A DNA stretch of 64,000 bases from Caballeronia sp. dw_19 (GTDB lineage Bacteria > Pseudomonadota > Gammaproteobacteria > Burkholderiales > Burkholderiaceae). The notes beneath the pieces are model-generated. The model was not told the origin of the DNA. It did not search any database and was given only the letters and a program-made list of their open reading frames with translations. This document shows, piece by piece, positions 44,114-54,282 of this stretch. A program made the translations under genes and the position numbers. The stretch spans positions 186,001 through 250,000 of the forward strand of contig NZ_JAAVUQ010000005.1 in the NCBI RefSeq assembly GCF_018449515.1, given 5' to 3'. Within the stretch, counting starts at the first letter, position 1; each line of letters opens with the position of its first letter.

Positions 44114-45727
44114 TCAGTCAGAAGCAGGCGGTAAAGCGGTCCAGCTTCCCGCCTCGGGGCGCTGCGTGATGCGCTCGATCGGTTCGGCCGCCTGCGATTC
44201 GATAAGACCGCCAATCAGATCGGCGAAAGGCTTGATGTTCCGGTACGTGCTGGCCTGTTCGAGCGCCGCCAGATACGCGCTACGGGACTGAACGGTCACG
44301 ATGGTCCAAAGGTAGCCGCCCGTGGTCAGCAGGTAGTTCATGAGAAAGCGGCTGAGGCGGCCATTGCCGTCCATGTAGGGGTGGATAAACACGAAGATGA
44401 AATGACCCAATACTGCTCGCACGCCGGGGTGCTCTTCTGCCTGCAGCAGGTCGAAGAGCGCCGGCATGCAATCCCGTACCGCTTCAGGCGCGAGCGGTAC
44501 ATGCAACGCATTTCGAATGAACACGTTGTTGTTTCGATACCCGGCCAGATCGCTCGCCTTCAAGATACCCGCGGTCACGCTCGGCGAAAACAGCGTCACG
44601 TACCACTGTGAAAAATCTCGCTTGAGGGTGGTAGAAGGATCGTCAGCTTGAGCCACTACGCGGCCAATCAGGGAGCGGACCCGGGCATGGGTCTCCGCGT
44701 AACCTTTGGCCGCCATGGCATCGCGCGTCAGCCGGTCTTCCTTGTTGGTCAGGGGGCTCCAGTCGCCATTTCGAACCTTCGCGATCAGGTCGGTGCTGAC
44801 CCGATACCCTTCGATAGACAACGAGTGGTAAGCGTCCGCGACGTACCTTGCCTCTATGTCGTGCAGGAGCGCTTCGCTGTCGGGGTTCGGCAAGCGAGGA
44901 ATATCGCGGAAGCGATCGATCACCATGTCCCGCATGCCCGACCACATGGCCTGGATGCGCTGCACATAAGGTGACTCGTTCATCCGGCCGCCAATATGGG
45001 CCAGCGGCCGCTCGAACGGGTTATCAACGACCACCACGTAGGCCGCCGCTTTCATCGTATCGAGGAGCTGGTCGGCGTCCTGATCACGGCCGACGGCCCG
45101 CAAGGCTCCCGCCATACGGCCGGCAACGACACTATGGCCGCCCTCGAGCAATCGGGCGGTGAGCGTGGTGATATCGACCTGACGCGTGACAATCTGTGCG
45201 GCAAGCTCGTGCGTGTGGAAAAAGCTCGGACTTGCCCGAATCAGCGCTTCAGGCACAGGAATCAACATGAGCCCACTCGCGTTCGGCGCACGGCCGTCCA
45301 CCAGCATGTCAGGCTTCGTCCGATAGAGAAACATGGAACAGCCGTGAGGCAATGCTTGAGGCTGGTTGGTCGCGAGCGGCGAGTAAAGCAGGATCTGCTT
45401 TTCGATACTCGTGTGGCCACTGTGCTTGAGGAGCGAAAGCTCGGGGCTCACCTGCCATTGGTCTGCAAACCTGGAGTGGGCATACGCGGCCACGAAGGTC
45501 TCCATGTTCGCGTACCAATGCGTCGAGTCGCCCTCCGCGTCTTCCGGATTGTTCGACTGATACCAGCCTTGAATGACGAGCTTCAGGAAACCGGCATTCT
45601 GGAGCCGCTCACGGTGTGTGCGGGTGAGCTCGGGATGCGTACTGATCTGGAATACGGAAAGGCCCCTGTCCTGCAGCGCTTTGAGGATTGACAGGGAAGA
45701 GGCCAGTTTTTCGTTGGGTGCAGCCAC
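44114..45727 (-). CDS. Fic-domain protein with AbiEi-like N-terminal winged helix
   Basis: Large Fic protein of 537 residues. The Fic core is in the C-terminal half: catalytic loop HPYMDGNGRLSRF (residues about 448-460), which supplies the catalytic His and the anion-binding Asn-Gly-Arg. The inhibitory helix motif (S/T)xxxE(G/N) is present as SLSIEG near residue 300, so autoinhibition within the chain (class II Fic) is expected. Fic enzymes transfer AMP or other nucleotides to proteins. The first 60 residues (SILKALQDRGLSVFQISTHP to FLKLVIQGWY) resemble the winged helix of AbiEi-type antitoxins. Start is GTG at 45727 with GGAG upstream. Four 24-bp repeats lie just upstream. Confidence 0.86.
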   Translation of the reverse strand: MAAPNEKLASSLSILKALQDRGLSVFQISTHPELTRTHRERLQNAGFLKLVIQGWYQSNNPEDAEGDSTHWYANMETFVAAYAHSRFADQWQVSPELSLLKHSGHTSIEKQILLYSPLATNQPQALPHGCSMFLYRTKPDMLVDGRAPNASGLMLIPVPEALIRASPSFFHTHELAAQIVTRQVDITTLTARLLEGGHSVVAGRMAGALRAVGRDQDADQLLDTMKAAAYVVVVDNPFERPLAHIGGRMNESPYVQRIQAMWSGMRDMVIDRFRDIPRLPNPDSEALLHDIEARYVADAYHSLSIEGYRVSTDLIAKVRNGDWSPLTNKEDRLTRDAMAAKGYAETHARVRSLIGRVVAQADDPSTTLKRDFSQWYVTLFSPSVTAGILKASDLAGYRNNNVFIRNALHVPLAPEAVRDCMPALFDLLQAEEHPGVRAVLGHFIFVFIHPYMDGNGRLSRFLMNYLLTTGGYLWTIVTVQSRSAYLAALEQASTYRNIKPFADLIGGLIESQAAEPIERITQRPEAGSWTALPPASD

Positions 45728-45752
45728 GCGGTTCGCTCCGGGACTTCAGACC

Positions 45753-45848
45753 ATAATTAGAGTTTTGTGTCGTATTATATCCAGAGTTTTGTGTCGAACT
45801 ATAACTCGAGTTTTGTGCTTTACTATAATTAGAGTTTTATGCTTTTTC
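45753..45848 (-). repeat. Four tandem 24-bp repeats upstream of the Fic gene
   Basis: Units 45753-45776, 45777-45800, 45801-45824 and 45825-45848 each contain ATA-N4-GAGTTTTGTG (last unit GAGTTTTATG). The core starts at 45760, 45784, 45808 and 45832, an exact 24-base period. The array begins 25 bp from the GTG start and contains a minus-strand TATAAT (45774-45779), so it covers the Fic promoter. It is a likely operator array. Confidence 0.9.
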
Positions 45849-46105
45849 TCGAGGCGAAGTTGAGCAATAAATTGGGCAGAGCCAATGCTGTCAAGGCTCT
45901 ATGCCATTAATTTGCCGAGACTATCGATGTCAATTTATGGCTGTTTCTCGCCCGGTTGTTCGCGAAAACCATGCGACGGCAGACGGTTTTATCTGACATA
46001 GTCGTGGAGTTGTCCGGCAGTTGGCAGCGTGGAAACCGGGTTTCACGCCGTCGAGCGAGCACAAGCCCGGGGTTCTGTTTTTTCCCGACTATCCAGTCGC
46101 CCCAT
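45849..46105. other. Gap upstream of the Fic repeats
   Basis: 257 bp without a convincing gene. Nothing structured seen apart from the flanking repeat array and terminator. Confidence 0.4.
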
Positions 46106-46149
46106 AAAAAAAGCTGACCGTTTCTCCGGAAGTCTCCGAAACGGTCAGC
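46106..46149 (-). terminator. Terminator after the EamA transporter gene
   Basis: 12-bp stem GCTGACCGTTTC (46113-46124) with GAAACGGTCAGC (46138-46149). On the minus strand it is followed by seven T (46106-46112). Confidence 0.92.
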
Positions 46150-46181
46150 CGTTTTTGAACTGTCAGCCGTCACGCCCGCCG

Positions 46182-47315
46182 TCAAACCAGCCCACGCCTC
46201 TTGTAATCGAACCAGAACGACAAACCCACGCTCGCCAGAATGATGAGGGTTGCCATCACGGTCCACTTCGTGATCACTTCGCCGAGAAACAGCGCACCTA
46301 TCACCACGGCCACCACGGGATTCACGTACATGCAGCTGCTCGCGATAATCGGACTCGTGTGGCGAATCAGGTACGCATACGCAACATACGCGGCCATCGA
46401 ACCGACGAGCATCAGGTAGAGATAAGCCAAAAACGGCGTGAACCCCATGCTCACGATACGTTCGCCCGACACCCACGCAACGATCGTCGCCATCGCCCCG
46501 CCAAGGCCGATCTGCAGTGCAGTCGATACCAGCAGGTCGGACGGCAGCTTCAGACGCCCCGCGAGAAACGAGCCGCCTGCCCAGAAAACTGCGCCGCACA
46601 GGATCGCAAGACTGCCGGCGGTTGAACCCGACGACGGATCGCCGTGATTCAGCAACGCAATCCCGACCAGCCCAAGCCCGACGGCGACCCACTCACCCTT
46701 CGCCACTTTGCGGCCGGCAATCGCGGCGATGACCGTGGCGAACAACGGCACGGTCGCCACCATGACCGCGGCAGTGCCGGTCTCGACCGTGCGCATACCG
46801 AACGCGAGCATTCCGCTCGACAAACCCACAAGCAACGTTCCGACCGCCGCGGCGTTTCGCACTTCGGCGAAAGTCGGCCAGACCGGGTCCCGACGCGCAG
46901 CAAAGATGAACAAACCGATGCCGGCGAACAAGTTGCGCAACCCGGACAGCATCAGCGGCGGGAACGCTTCCAGCGACAGATGCACCGCCATGTAGGTCGA
47001 ACCCCATACGAGGTACACGACGCAAAGGGCAAGCGCTACCCGGCCGCCGCGCGTCGCGGGAAGGCGGAACGGGAAATGGCCGGGAAGATTGAACAGGCGA
47101 CGCGCAGGGGTATCGGCCAAGGGTTGCGGACTCGTCACGCCTGGCAGAACGTCCGCCGATGGCGATGGCGATGGCGATGGCGCGTTGGTTGCTGCGTGCG
47201 GAAACGGCAACACGTCGGCCGAGGGCTGCGACTGCGGAGGTTGTGCCGGTGGCACAAACGGCGAAGCTGAAGAATCGGAATCAGACGACCGCGCGGGCGG
47301 CAACGGTGTGGACAT
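46182..47315 (-). CDS. EamA/DMT-family exporter with proline-rich N-terminal tail
   Basis: Inner-membrane drug/metabolite transporter of 377 residues. Ten predicted helices in two EamA repeats start near residue 92 (VALALCVVYLVWGSTYMAV; the conserved WG-T-Y of the first helix) and near 235 (LAILCGAVFWAGGSFLAGRL). It resembles YedA-type amino-acid or nucleoside exporters. The first 85 residues are a low-complexity Pro/Ser/Ala tail with a repeated SPSPSPSADVLP element and no membrane segment. A start at a later codon cannot be excluded, as none is clearly better. Confidence 0.82.
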   Translation of the reverse strand: MSTPLPPARSSDSDSSASPFVPPAQPPQSQPSADVLPFPHAATNAPSPSPSPSADVLPGVTSPQPLADTPARRLFNLPGHFPFRLPATRGGRVALALCVVYLVWGSTYMAVHLSLEAFPPLMLSGLRNLFAGIGLFIFAARRDPVWPTFAEVRNAAAVGTLLVGLSSGMLAFGMRTVETGTAAVMVATVPLFATVIAAIAGRKVAKGEWVAVGLGLVGIALLNHGDPSSGSTAGSLAILCGAVFWAGGSFLAGRLKLPSDLLVSTALQIGLGGAMATIVAWVSGERIVSMGFTPFLAYLYLMLVGSMAAYVAYAYLIRHTSPIIASSCMYVNPVVAVVIGALFLGEVITKWTVMATLIILASVGLSFWFDYKRRGLV

Positions 47316-47696
47316 CCGTTACTCCGCGACGAAGATGATTGCAACGTCAGCCGGCCAAACGGGCAGGCCTACAACCGCCGGTTTCGTTTCACCCGGGACC
47401 GGGGGAAACAAAGAGCGGCGCGCATGCCGCTTGAGCGTCGCGGCAAAACGGGCAAGGCAGGACAACATGTCGGAAGCAGGAAAAGGGGTCGGGCAACAAC
47501 GTGCCGAAGCTCGATAACGGCTCAAAAAGCCGGCAGGAGCCGCCGCGAGTTTGCCGGACCGTTTCGTGAAAAATATCGGACCGCATCCGGGAAAACACGG
47601 TGGTCGCCATTATGCAGTAAGCCATGCACACGCACGCGGGAGTGTTACAGATGGTTGCCAACACGCTACGGCGAGGTGTATTGTTGCGACTGCTAA
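47316..47696. other. Gap between the EamA gene and the TPP riboswitch
   Basis: 381 bp without a credible gene; it should hold the promoters of the divergent EamA and thiC transcripts. No clear -35/-10 pair stands out. Confidence 0.4.
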
Positions 47697-47804
47697 CGCG
47701 GGGGTCCTGCGCTGCACATCGCAATCTGTCACCGGATTGTCCGTGTGTCGCGGGTGAGAAATACCCTTTGAACCTGATCTGGATAATGCCAGCGCAGGGA
47801 AGCG
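47697..47804 (+). promoter_or_regulatory. TPP riboswitch (THI box) upstream of thiC
   Basis: The conserved parts are in order: P1/P2 strand GCGGGGGTCCTGC near 47698-47711, the sensor GTGAGAAATACCC near 47754-47766 (variant of CTGAGA-N-ACCC), the core AACCTGATCTGGATAATGCC (47771-47790), and the closing GCGCAGGGAAGC (47792-47803). The whole matches the thi-box that binds thiamine pyrophosphate. A 33-base extra arm around 47720-47750 is a normal P3a-type insertion. It should reduce thiC expression when TPP is plentiful. Confidence 0.95.
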
Positions 47805-48020
47805 TTCGGATTTCGCAGCGCTGGGGTCTTTTGGGTCTATCTCTTCCTCGCGTTCCCTGCCAAGTCCGCCCGCCTTCTTCTCTGCTTTTCTTCGGTCTCC
47901 CGTAGCTAGCGTTTGACTCAGCCGGTTCTCGTGCTAATTGATGCCATTCGTGCAATTTCGCGCGTTTGGCGTTTTTTCGCGGACCGGCTGGGAAACATCC
48001 GTCCCCACAGCAACCATTTG

Positions 48021-48079
48021 CATGGGACCGGAGTAAGCGCATGGGATCGGAGTGAGCGCCATGGGACCAGAATAAGCGC
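48021..48079 (+). repeat. Three tandem 19-20-bp repeats, each a four-codon mini-ORF, in the thiC leader
   Basis: Units start at 48021, 48040 and 48060. Each carries a complete mini-ORF: ATGGGACCGGAGTAA (Met-Gly-Pro-Glu-stop, from 48022), ATGGGATCGGAGTGA (Met-Gly-Ser-Glu-stop, from 48041) and ATGGGACCAGAATAA (Met-Gly-Pro-Glu-stop, from 48061). The GGAG inside units 1 and 2 lies 7-8 bases before the next ATG, a suitable Shine-Dalgarno spacing. Three of four differences between copies keep the same amino acid or stop. Confidence 0.75.
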
Positions 48080-48090
48080 CAAAGCGCCCA

Positions 48091-50082
<1,992 letters not shown>

Positions 50083-50142
50083 GAACGAGCAAGCAACGAC
50101 CACGCCGGTCGCCCGTAAAGCACGATGACCCGGTGAAAATAG

Positions 50143-50180
50143 AAACGGCCTGTCGCATGTCACATGCGACAGGCCGTTTT
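50143..50180 (+). terminator. Terminator after thiC
   Basis: 18-bp stem AAACGGCCTGTCGCATGT (50143-50160), one central C, and its exact complement (50162-50179), followed by T. The remainder of 50083-50421 shows nothing clear. Confidence 0.88.
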
Positions 50181-50421
50181 GCGTTGGAGGACGCTCAATC
50201 CCGTACTTGTCTGCTGAATACGACGGTCGGGCACCGTTTCTGCTTCTTCATTGAAGGAACCGGCAGGAACTGTCTTTTCGCCGCCGGGTTGGACGTGGAC
50301 AGTGAGGCTCACCCGCTCAGCGCAAATCATGCGCGGCATGCACCGCATGTACGACAAGAGCCTCGCCGGTTTGATAGCAACCCGTTACGCCTTCGTGATT
50401 CATCGTTTTTGGAGAGTTGAA

Positions 50422-50634
50422 ATGGACAAGATCAAACAGATTGGCGCTGCGACTCTGATTGCCGCACTTCTCGGCGGCCTGTCTGCATGCGATCAAATGA
50501 GCACCCGTCAACGCGATACGGCTGTCGGCGCAGGTGTCGGCGGCGTGGCTGGAGCAGCGCTTGGCGGCAGTGCGCTATCGACAGTGGGCGGCGCGGCAGC
50601 GGGCGGCCTGATCGGTAACCAGGTCGGCAAGTAG
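50422..50634 (+). CDS. Glycine-zipper lipoprotein, OsmB-like
   Basis: 70-residue lipoprotein. MDKIKQIGAATLIAALLGG is a lipoprotein signal ending at the lipobox LSAC (Cys23). The mature part is a glycine-zipper: AVGAGVGGVAGAALGG and AAAGGLIGNQVGK, as in OsmB and similar osmotically inducible lipoproteins. Start at 50422 is set by GGAGAG upstream and by the signal peptide; the open frame extends further but is not signal-like. Confidence 0.87.
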   Translation: MDKIKQIGAATLIAALLGGLSACDQMSTRQRDTAVGAGVGGVAGAALGGSALSTVGGAAAGGLIGNQVGK

Positions 50635-50655
50635 GTTGAACGTCAGCGTGATGTC

Positions 50656-50690
50656 AGCGTGCCAGATGATGTTTTATCCGGCACGCTTTG
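50656..50690 (+). terminator. Possible terminator after the glycine-zipper gene
   Basis: 8-bp stem AGCGTGCC (50656-50663) with GGCACGCT (50680-50687), followed by only TTTG. Confidence 0.5.
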
Positions 50691-50885
50691 CCCGGTCGCC
50701 TCACTTCAACGAATACAGCGGCCGGTACAACTCAATTTAAGTGGGTGCGCCCGCCATCCCGTCCAGTGAAACAGATCGAAACATTGGGTAACGCCCCGTG
50801 CTTTCCCGTGTTTCGGCGATGCGCTAGGCTCCTGACATCCCGTTCATTCGAACGGTCGCGTTTCGACGCAACGAGGAGCCGCATC

Positions 50886-51323
50886 ATGAGCCCAAAGCTC
50901 GCACTATCCGCCCTCTTGGGCGCTTTGAGCTTGAGCGCTTGCTACTACGTGCCGTATGGTTCGTATGGTTATTACCCAGCGTATCCACCCTATCCGGGCA
51001 CCCCGGTAGTCAGCACAGCACAAACGCAGCAAGAGATTCCCGTCGCTCCTGCAGGGGCGCCCGGCACCGGATATGCGCAGAGCTACCAAGGCAGCGACAA
51101 TCCGCCCCCCTCCGCGTATGCGTCAACAACACCGCAGTACGTTGCTGCGCCGCCTGTCGCCTATGCGCCGTATCCCGCTTATTACCCGAGCTATCCGGTC
51201 TACGCGCCCTATCCGGCTTATTACGGCGGCTACGGTTATCCCGCGTACGGGTATGGACCATCGCTGTCGGTCGGCTTTGGCTGGTACGGTGGCGGTGGGC
51301 GCGGACATTATTATCGTCACTGA
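50886..51323 (+). CDS. Tyrosine/proline-rich lipoprotein, hypothetical
   Basis: 145-residue protein with a lipoprotein signal MSPKLALSALLGALSLSAC (Cys19 after LSA). The mature part is very rich in Tyr, Pro and Gly, with repeats of the type PYPAYYPSYPVYAPYPAYYG, then SLSVGFGWYGGGGRGHYYRH. This is low complexity and probably extended on the cell surface or in the periplasm. Similar proteins are annotated only as hypothetical in Burkholderiaceae. The ATG at 50886 is chosen for the signal. Confidence 0.8.
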   Translation: MSPKLALSALLGALSLSACYYVPYGSYGYYPAYPPYPGTPVVSTAQTQQEIPVAPAGAPGTGYAQSYQGSDNPPPSAYASTTPQYVAAPPVAYAPYPAYYPSYPVYAPYPAYYGGYGYPAYGYGPSLSVGFGWYGGGGRGHYYRH

Positions 51324-51397
51324 GCGTCATCACTGAGCGGTTCGCCCTCTGCTTTTCCGCCCGGGCGAGGCTTACTCGTTCGATGTAACGCTTTCAC

Positions 51398-51430
51398 GCG
51401 AACCGCGCTGCAATAGCGCGGTTCGCTTTT
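51398..51430 (+). terminator. Terminator after the Tyr/Pro-rich lipoprotein gene
   Basis: Perfect 12-bp stem GCGAACCGCGCT (51398-51409) with 51415-51426, loop GCAAT, then TTTT. Confidence 0.87.
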
Positions 51431-51576
51431 GTGTGCCCTGATTGTCCGCGCTGTCCGGTCGCGTAAATAGCGCGTCCGGGACGGCTCCATGGCAATCAGT
51501 GTGATATGGCACGATTTTCGCTGATGTTCGTGATAGCTACGCCACCCCGGGCGCTACCGCTACAGGAATCCTCATC

Positions 51577-51711
51577 ATGCTGGTCTTCGCGCTGGTTCTG
51601 CTCTGGCTTGCCGCCTGCCTTGGCGTGATCTCCATCTGGCTGTTGCGCCGCGTTTCACACGACTCGCCCGAGACCGACGCGTCAAAGACACACGAACCCA
51701 CCACGCCCTAA
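51577..51711 (+). CDS. Single-pass 44-residue membrane protein, hypothetical
   Basis: A short gene with AGGA (51564-51567) nine bases before its ATG. The peptide begins MLVFALVLLWLAACLGVISI, one membrane helix, then WLLRRVSHDSP and a polar tail ending EPTTP. Codons are host-like. It lies 219 bp upstream of lldP on the same strand and after a terminator, so it might be its own unit or lead into lldP. I recognise no family. Confidence 0.5.
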   Translation: MLVFALVLLWLAACLGVISIWLLRRVSHDSPETDASKTHEPTTP

Positions 51712-51930
51712 AGCTTCGATACAACCCCGAAGGTATGGTTAATCCGTCCTTGACGCGCGCCATCCTCGCTCTATCCTTAGTCCAGACGCATTAGGCAAGC
51801 GCTTAGTTGCAACGGTGCGTCGAGCGGCGGCGCGTTTATTGCAACGCGACCGAGCTCACGGGGGTGTTAGTACCGGTCGCCATGACCGGAGAACGCCGCG
51901 CGTCCAGCAGAATAAAAAACAGGAGACGAT

Positions 51931-53529
51931 ATGTTTCACCAGATTCTGACGCCCGTCGGCGGCTCACTCGGCTTGTCCTTTCTCGTCGCCGTGCTGCCTA
52001 TCGCAGTCGTGCTGGCCCTGCTCGGTTGGGCACGCCGGCCTGCCTGGCAAGCGTCGCTCGCCGGATTGATTGTTGGCATAGTGGTAGCCATCGCGGTATG
52101 GCACTTCCCCGTTGGCCTGGCGATTGATTCCGTCGCGGCAGGCGCCGTGTTCGCCGTCTGGCCGGTCATGTGGATCGTCTTCACCGCGATCCTGCTCTAT
52201 AACATCGCGCAGCGTTCGGGCCGTTTCGAAGCGTTCCGGATATGGATGATCGACAACCTCCCGAACGACCGGCGAATCGTGCTGGTCGTGATCGGCTTCT
52301 CCTTCGGCGCGCTGCTGGAAGGCATCTCCGGGTTCGGCACGCCGATCGCCATTACGAGTTCGCTGCTGATCCTGCTCGGCTTTCCGACGCTCGAAGCGCT
52401 CACCTTCACGCTGATCTTCAATACGGCACCGGTCGCGTTCGGCGCGCTCGGTGTGCCAATCACCGTGCTCGGCGCGGTGACTCACCTCTCCCCTGACCTG
52501 CTCGCCAAGATGGTCGGCCGCCAGTTGCCGTTCTTCGCGCTGCTGCTGCCGTTCTATGTGATCGGCGTGTACGCGGGCTTTCGCAACATGCTCAAGATCT
52601 GGCCGGTACTGCTGGTGGCCGGCGGGACGTTCTCGCTCACGCAATTCGTCACGGCGAACTACATCAGCTACTCGCTCACCGACGTGCTCGCGTCAATGGT
52701 TTCGCTGATCCTCACGATCGCGTTCCTGCGCGTCTGGAAACCTGCCCCGGACGAGCGCTTCGCCGTCAACGTCGATCGGGCGGCGCAGGTCCGCGGCAAG
52801 CTTTCCGGTGGGCAGGGCTGGGTGCCATGGATTGTGGTGTCGGTGGTGGTGATCGTGTGGACGATCGCAAAGATCTTCCTGATCGGCGACGTCAAGGTGC
52901 CATGGCCGGGCCTCGACAAAGCTGTTTTCATCACGCTCTATAACCAGCCATACGGCGCGATCTGGGACTTTCAGCCGCTCGCGACCGGCACCGCGATCCT
53001 GGTGGCATCGATCATTACCGCCCTGATCGTGCGGCTGCCGGCGAGCGAGTTCGGTGCGTCAATCGTGGATACCTGGGTGCAGACGCGCATCGCCATTCTG
53101 ACGGTTGCGACAATCGTCGGGCTCGCGTACCTGATGAACTACTCCGGAATGAACTACACGCTGGGCCTCGGGGTGGCGTCGGTGGGAGCATTCTTCCCGC
53201 TGGTGTCGGCGTTCCTCGGCTGGGTGGCAGTCTTTCTGTCCGGCAGCGATACATCGGGTAATGCGCTGTTCGGCAATCTGCAGGTGGTCGCGGCACGGCA
53301 GCTCAATCTCAATCCCATCCTTATGGCCGCCACGAATTCATCGGGCGGCGTGATGGGGAAGATGATCTCGCCGCAAAACATCTCGACAGGGGTAGCCACC
53401 ACCGAACTGAAAGGCAAGGAAGGCGTGGTTTTCGCGAAGACGTTCAAGCACTCCATCCTGCTGACGGTGCTGCTCGGCGTGCTGGTCTGGCTGCAGCAAA
53501 ATGTGCTGACGTGGATGATTCCGCATTGA
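51931..53529 (+). CDS. lldP: L-lactate permease
   Basis: Inner-membrane lactate/glycolate:H+ symporter of 532 residues, of the LctP family. About 12-13 hydrophobic segments. Family signatures: LEGISGFGTPIAITSSLLIL near residue 128, NTAPVAFGALGVPITVLGAV near 165, and the C-terminal GSDTSGNALFGNLQVVAARQ near 435, followed by NSSGGVMGKMISPQNISTG. CAGGAGACGAT precedes the ATG. No lldD dehydrogenase or lldR regulator is beside it, so it is an isolated permease gene. Confidence 0.95.
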   Translation: MFHQILTPVGGSLGLSFLVAVLPIAVVLALLGWARRPAWQASLAGLIVGIVVAIAVWHFPVGLAIDSVAAGAVFAVWPVMWIVFTAILLYNIAQRSGRFEAFRIWMIDNLPNDRRIVLVVIGFSFGALLEGISGFGTPIAITSSLLILLGFPTLEALTFTLIFNTAPVAFGALGVPITVLGAVTHLSPDLLAKMVGRQLPFFALLLPFYVIGVYAGFRNMLKIWPVLLVAGGTFSLTQFVTANYISYSLTDVLASMVSLILTIAFLRVWKPAPDERFAVNVDRAAQVRGKLSGGQGWVPWIVVSVVVIVWTIAKIFLIGDVKVPWPGLDKAVFITLYNQPYGAIWDFQPLATGTAILVASIITALIVRLPASEFGASIVDTWVQTRIAILTVATIVGLAYLMNYSGMNYTLGLGVASVGAFFPLVSAFLGWVAVFLSGSDTSGNALFGNLQVVAARQLNLNPILMAATNSSGGVMGKMISPQNISTGVATTELKGKEGVVFAKTFKHSILLTVLLGVLVWLQQNVLTWMIPH

Positions 53530-53582
53530 AGGGGAAGCGGGCGGCGGTCTCGCTGCTTGCTGGGTTGTTGTAAACGTCAGTG

Positions 53583-53711
53583 TTCCTGCCGCGCGTGATT
53601 CGGGTGGCAGGACTTGGCGCCCCATGTGGCGGCGCGGGTGTGTCGGGTTCCTGCCGCTCGTGATTGCGGGTGGCCGGAACCGACATTCATGAGGCGGCGC
53701 AGATGGGTTGT
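53583..53711. repeat. Imperfect 65-bp direct duplication downstream of lldP
   Basis: TTCCTGCCGCGCGTGATT at 53583 and TTCCTGCCGCTCGTGATT at 53648 begin two similar stretches. Copy 1 contains a hairpin CCTGCC...GGCAGG; copy 2 has the related GTTCC...GGAAC pairing. No gene in 53530-53868. Confidence 0.6.
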
Positions 53712-53803
53712 TAGCCGGTATGGATCTCGTCGCGCGGATCGGGACGAACCCGGCGAAGGGGATCATCAATCGTTGGCCGCGGGCTCGAAGCGGATCACCG
53801 TAC

Positions 53804-53851
53804 GAGATGAGCTTCGAGATGAGCTTCGAGACGAGATTCGAGATGGACTTG
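53804..53851. repeat. Four tandem 12-bp repeats
   Basis: GAGATGAGCTTC occurs twice exactly (53804-53815, 53816-53827), then GAGACGAGATTC and GAGATGGACTTG. It lies between lldP and arfB and is not in a credible gene. Confidence 0.8.
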
Positions 53852-53868
53852 AGACTGGCTGATGCGCC

Positions 53869-54282
53869 TCACTCCCCCACTACGCGTCCGCGTGTTGCCT
53901 TCACCGCGCCTCGCCGCACTTTTCCATCCACCCTTCGCAACTGCGACGCCCGCGTAGGTTTCGTCGCCACGCGCGTGCGGCGTGTCACGCTGACGCGCTG
54001 GATCATCTCGTCGAGCCGCGCAAGCGCCGCTGCACGATTCATGTCCTGCGTGCGGTGTTCCTGCGACTTGATGATGATCACCCCGTCACGCGTAATACGA
54101 CTGTCGCGTAACGCAAGCAGGCGCATCTTGATCGTGTCCGGAAGCGACGACGCCTGGATGTCGAAACGCAGGTGAATCGCACTCGACACCTTGTTGACGT
54201 TCTGGCCGCCCGCTCCCTGTGCGCGCACGGCGCTCAGCTCGACCTCGTTCGGCTGGATCACATACTCGATCGTATGATTCAC
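53869..54282 (-). CDS. arfB: Alternative ribosome-rescue factor / peptidyl-tRNA hydrolase ArfB
   Basis: Release-factor-like protein of 137 residues that frees stalled ribosomes by hydrolysing peptidyl-tRNA. The catalytic GGQ is in RAQGAGGQNVNKVSSAIHL near residue 26. The basic C-terminal tail (RRTRVATKPTRASQLRRVDG to VKATRG) is the part that enters the empty mRNA channel. Its start overlaps the recD stop by 4 bp, so it is the last gene of the recC-recB-recD operon. Confidence 0.95.
   Translation of the reverse strand: MNHTIEYVIQPNEVELSAVRAQGAGGQNVNKVSSAIHLRFDIQASSLPDTIKMRLLALRDSRITRDGVIIIKSQEHRTQDMNRAAALARLDEMIQRVSVTRRTRVATKPTRASQLRRVDGKVRRGAVKATRGRVVGE

Noticed and set aside
43573..44214. 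213-codon minus-strand frame
   Set aside because: Runs over the entericidin gene, the strong terminator and the end of the Fic gene.
45753..45848. CRISPR array
   Set aside because: The 24-bp units are contiguous with no spacers and no cas genes are present.
53614..53862. 82-codon frame spanning the 12-bp repeats
   Set aside because: Its coding-like appearance comes only from the tandem repeat; no ribosome site and unusual composition.
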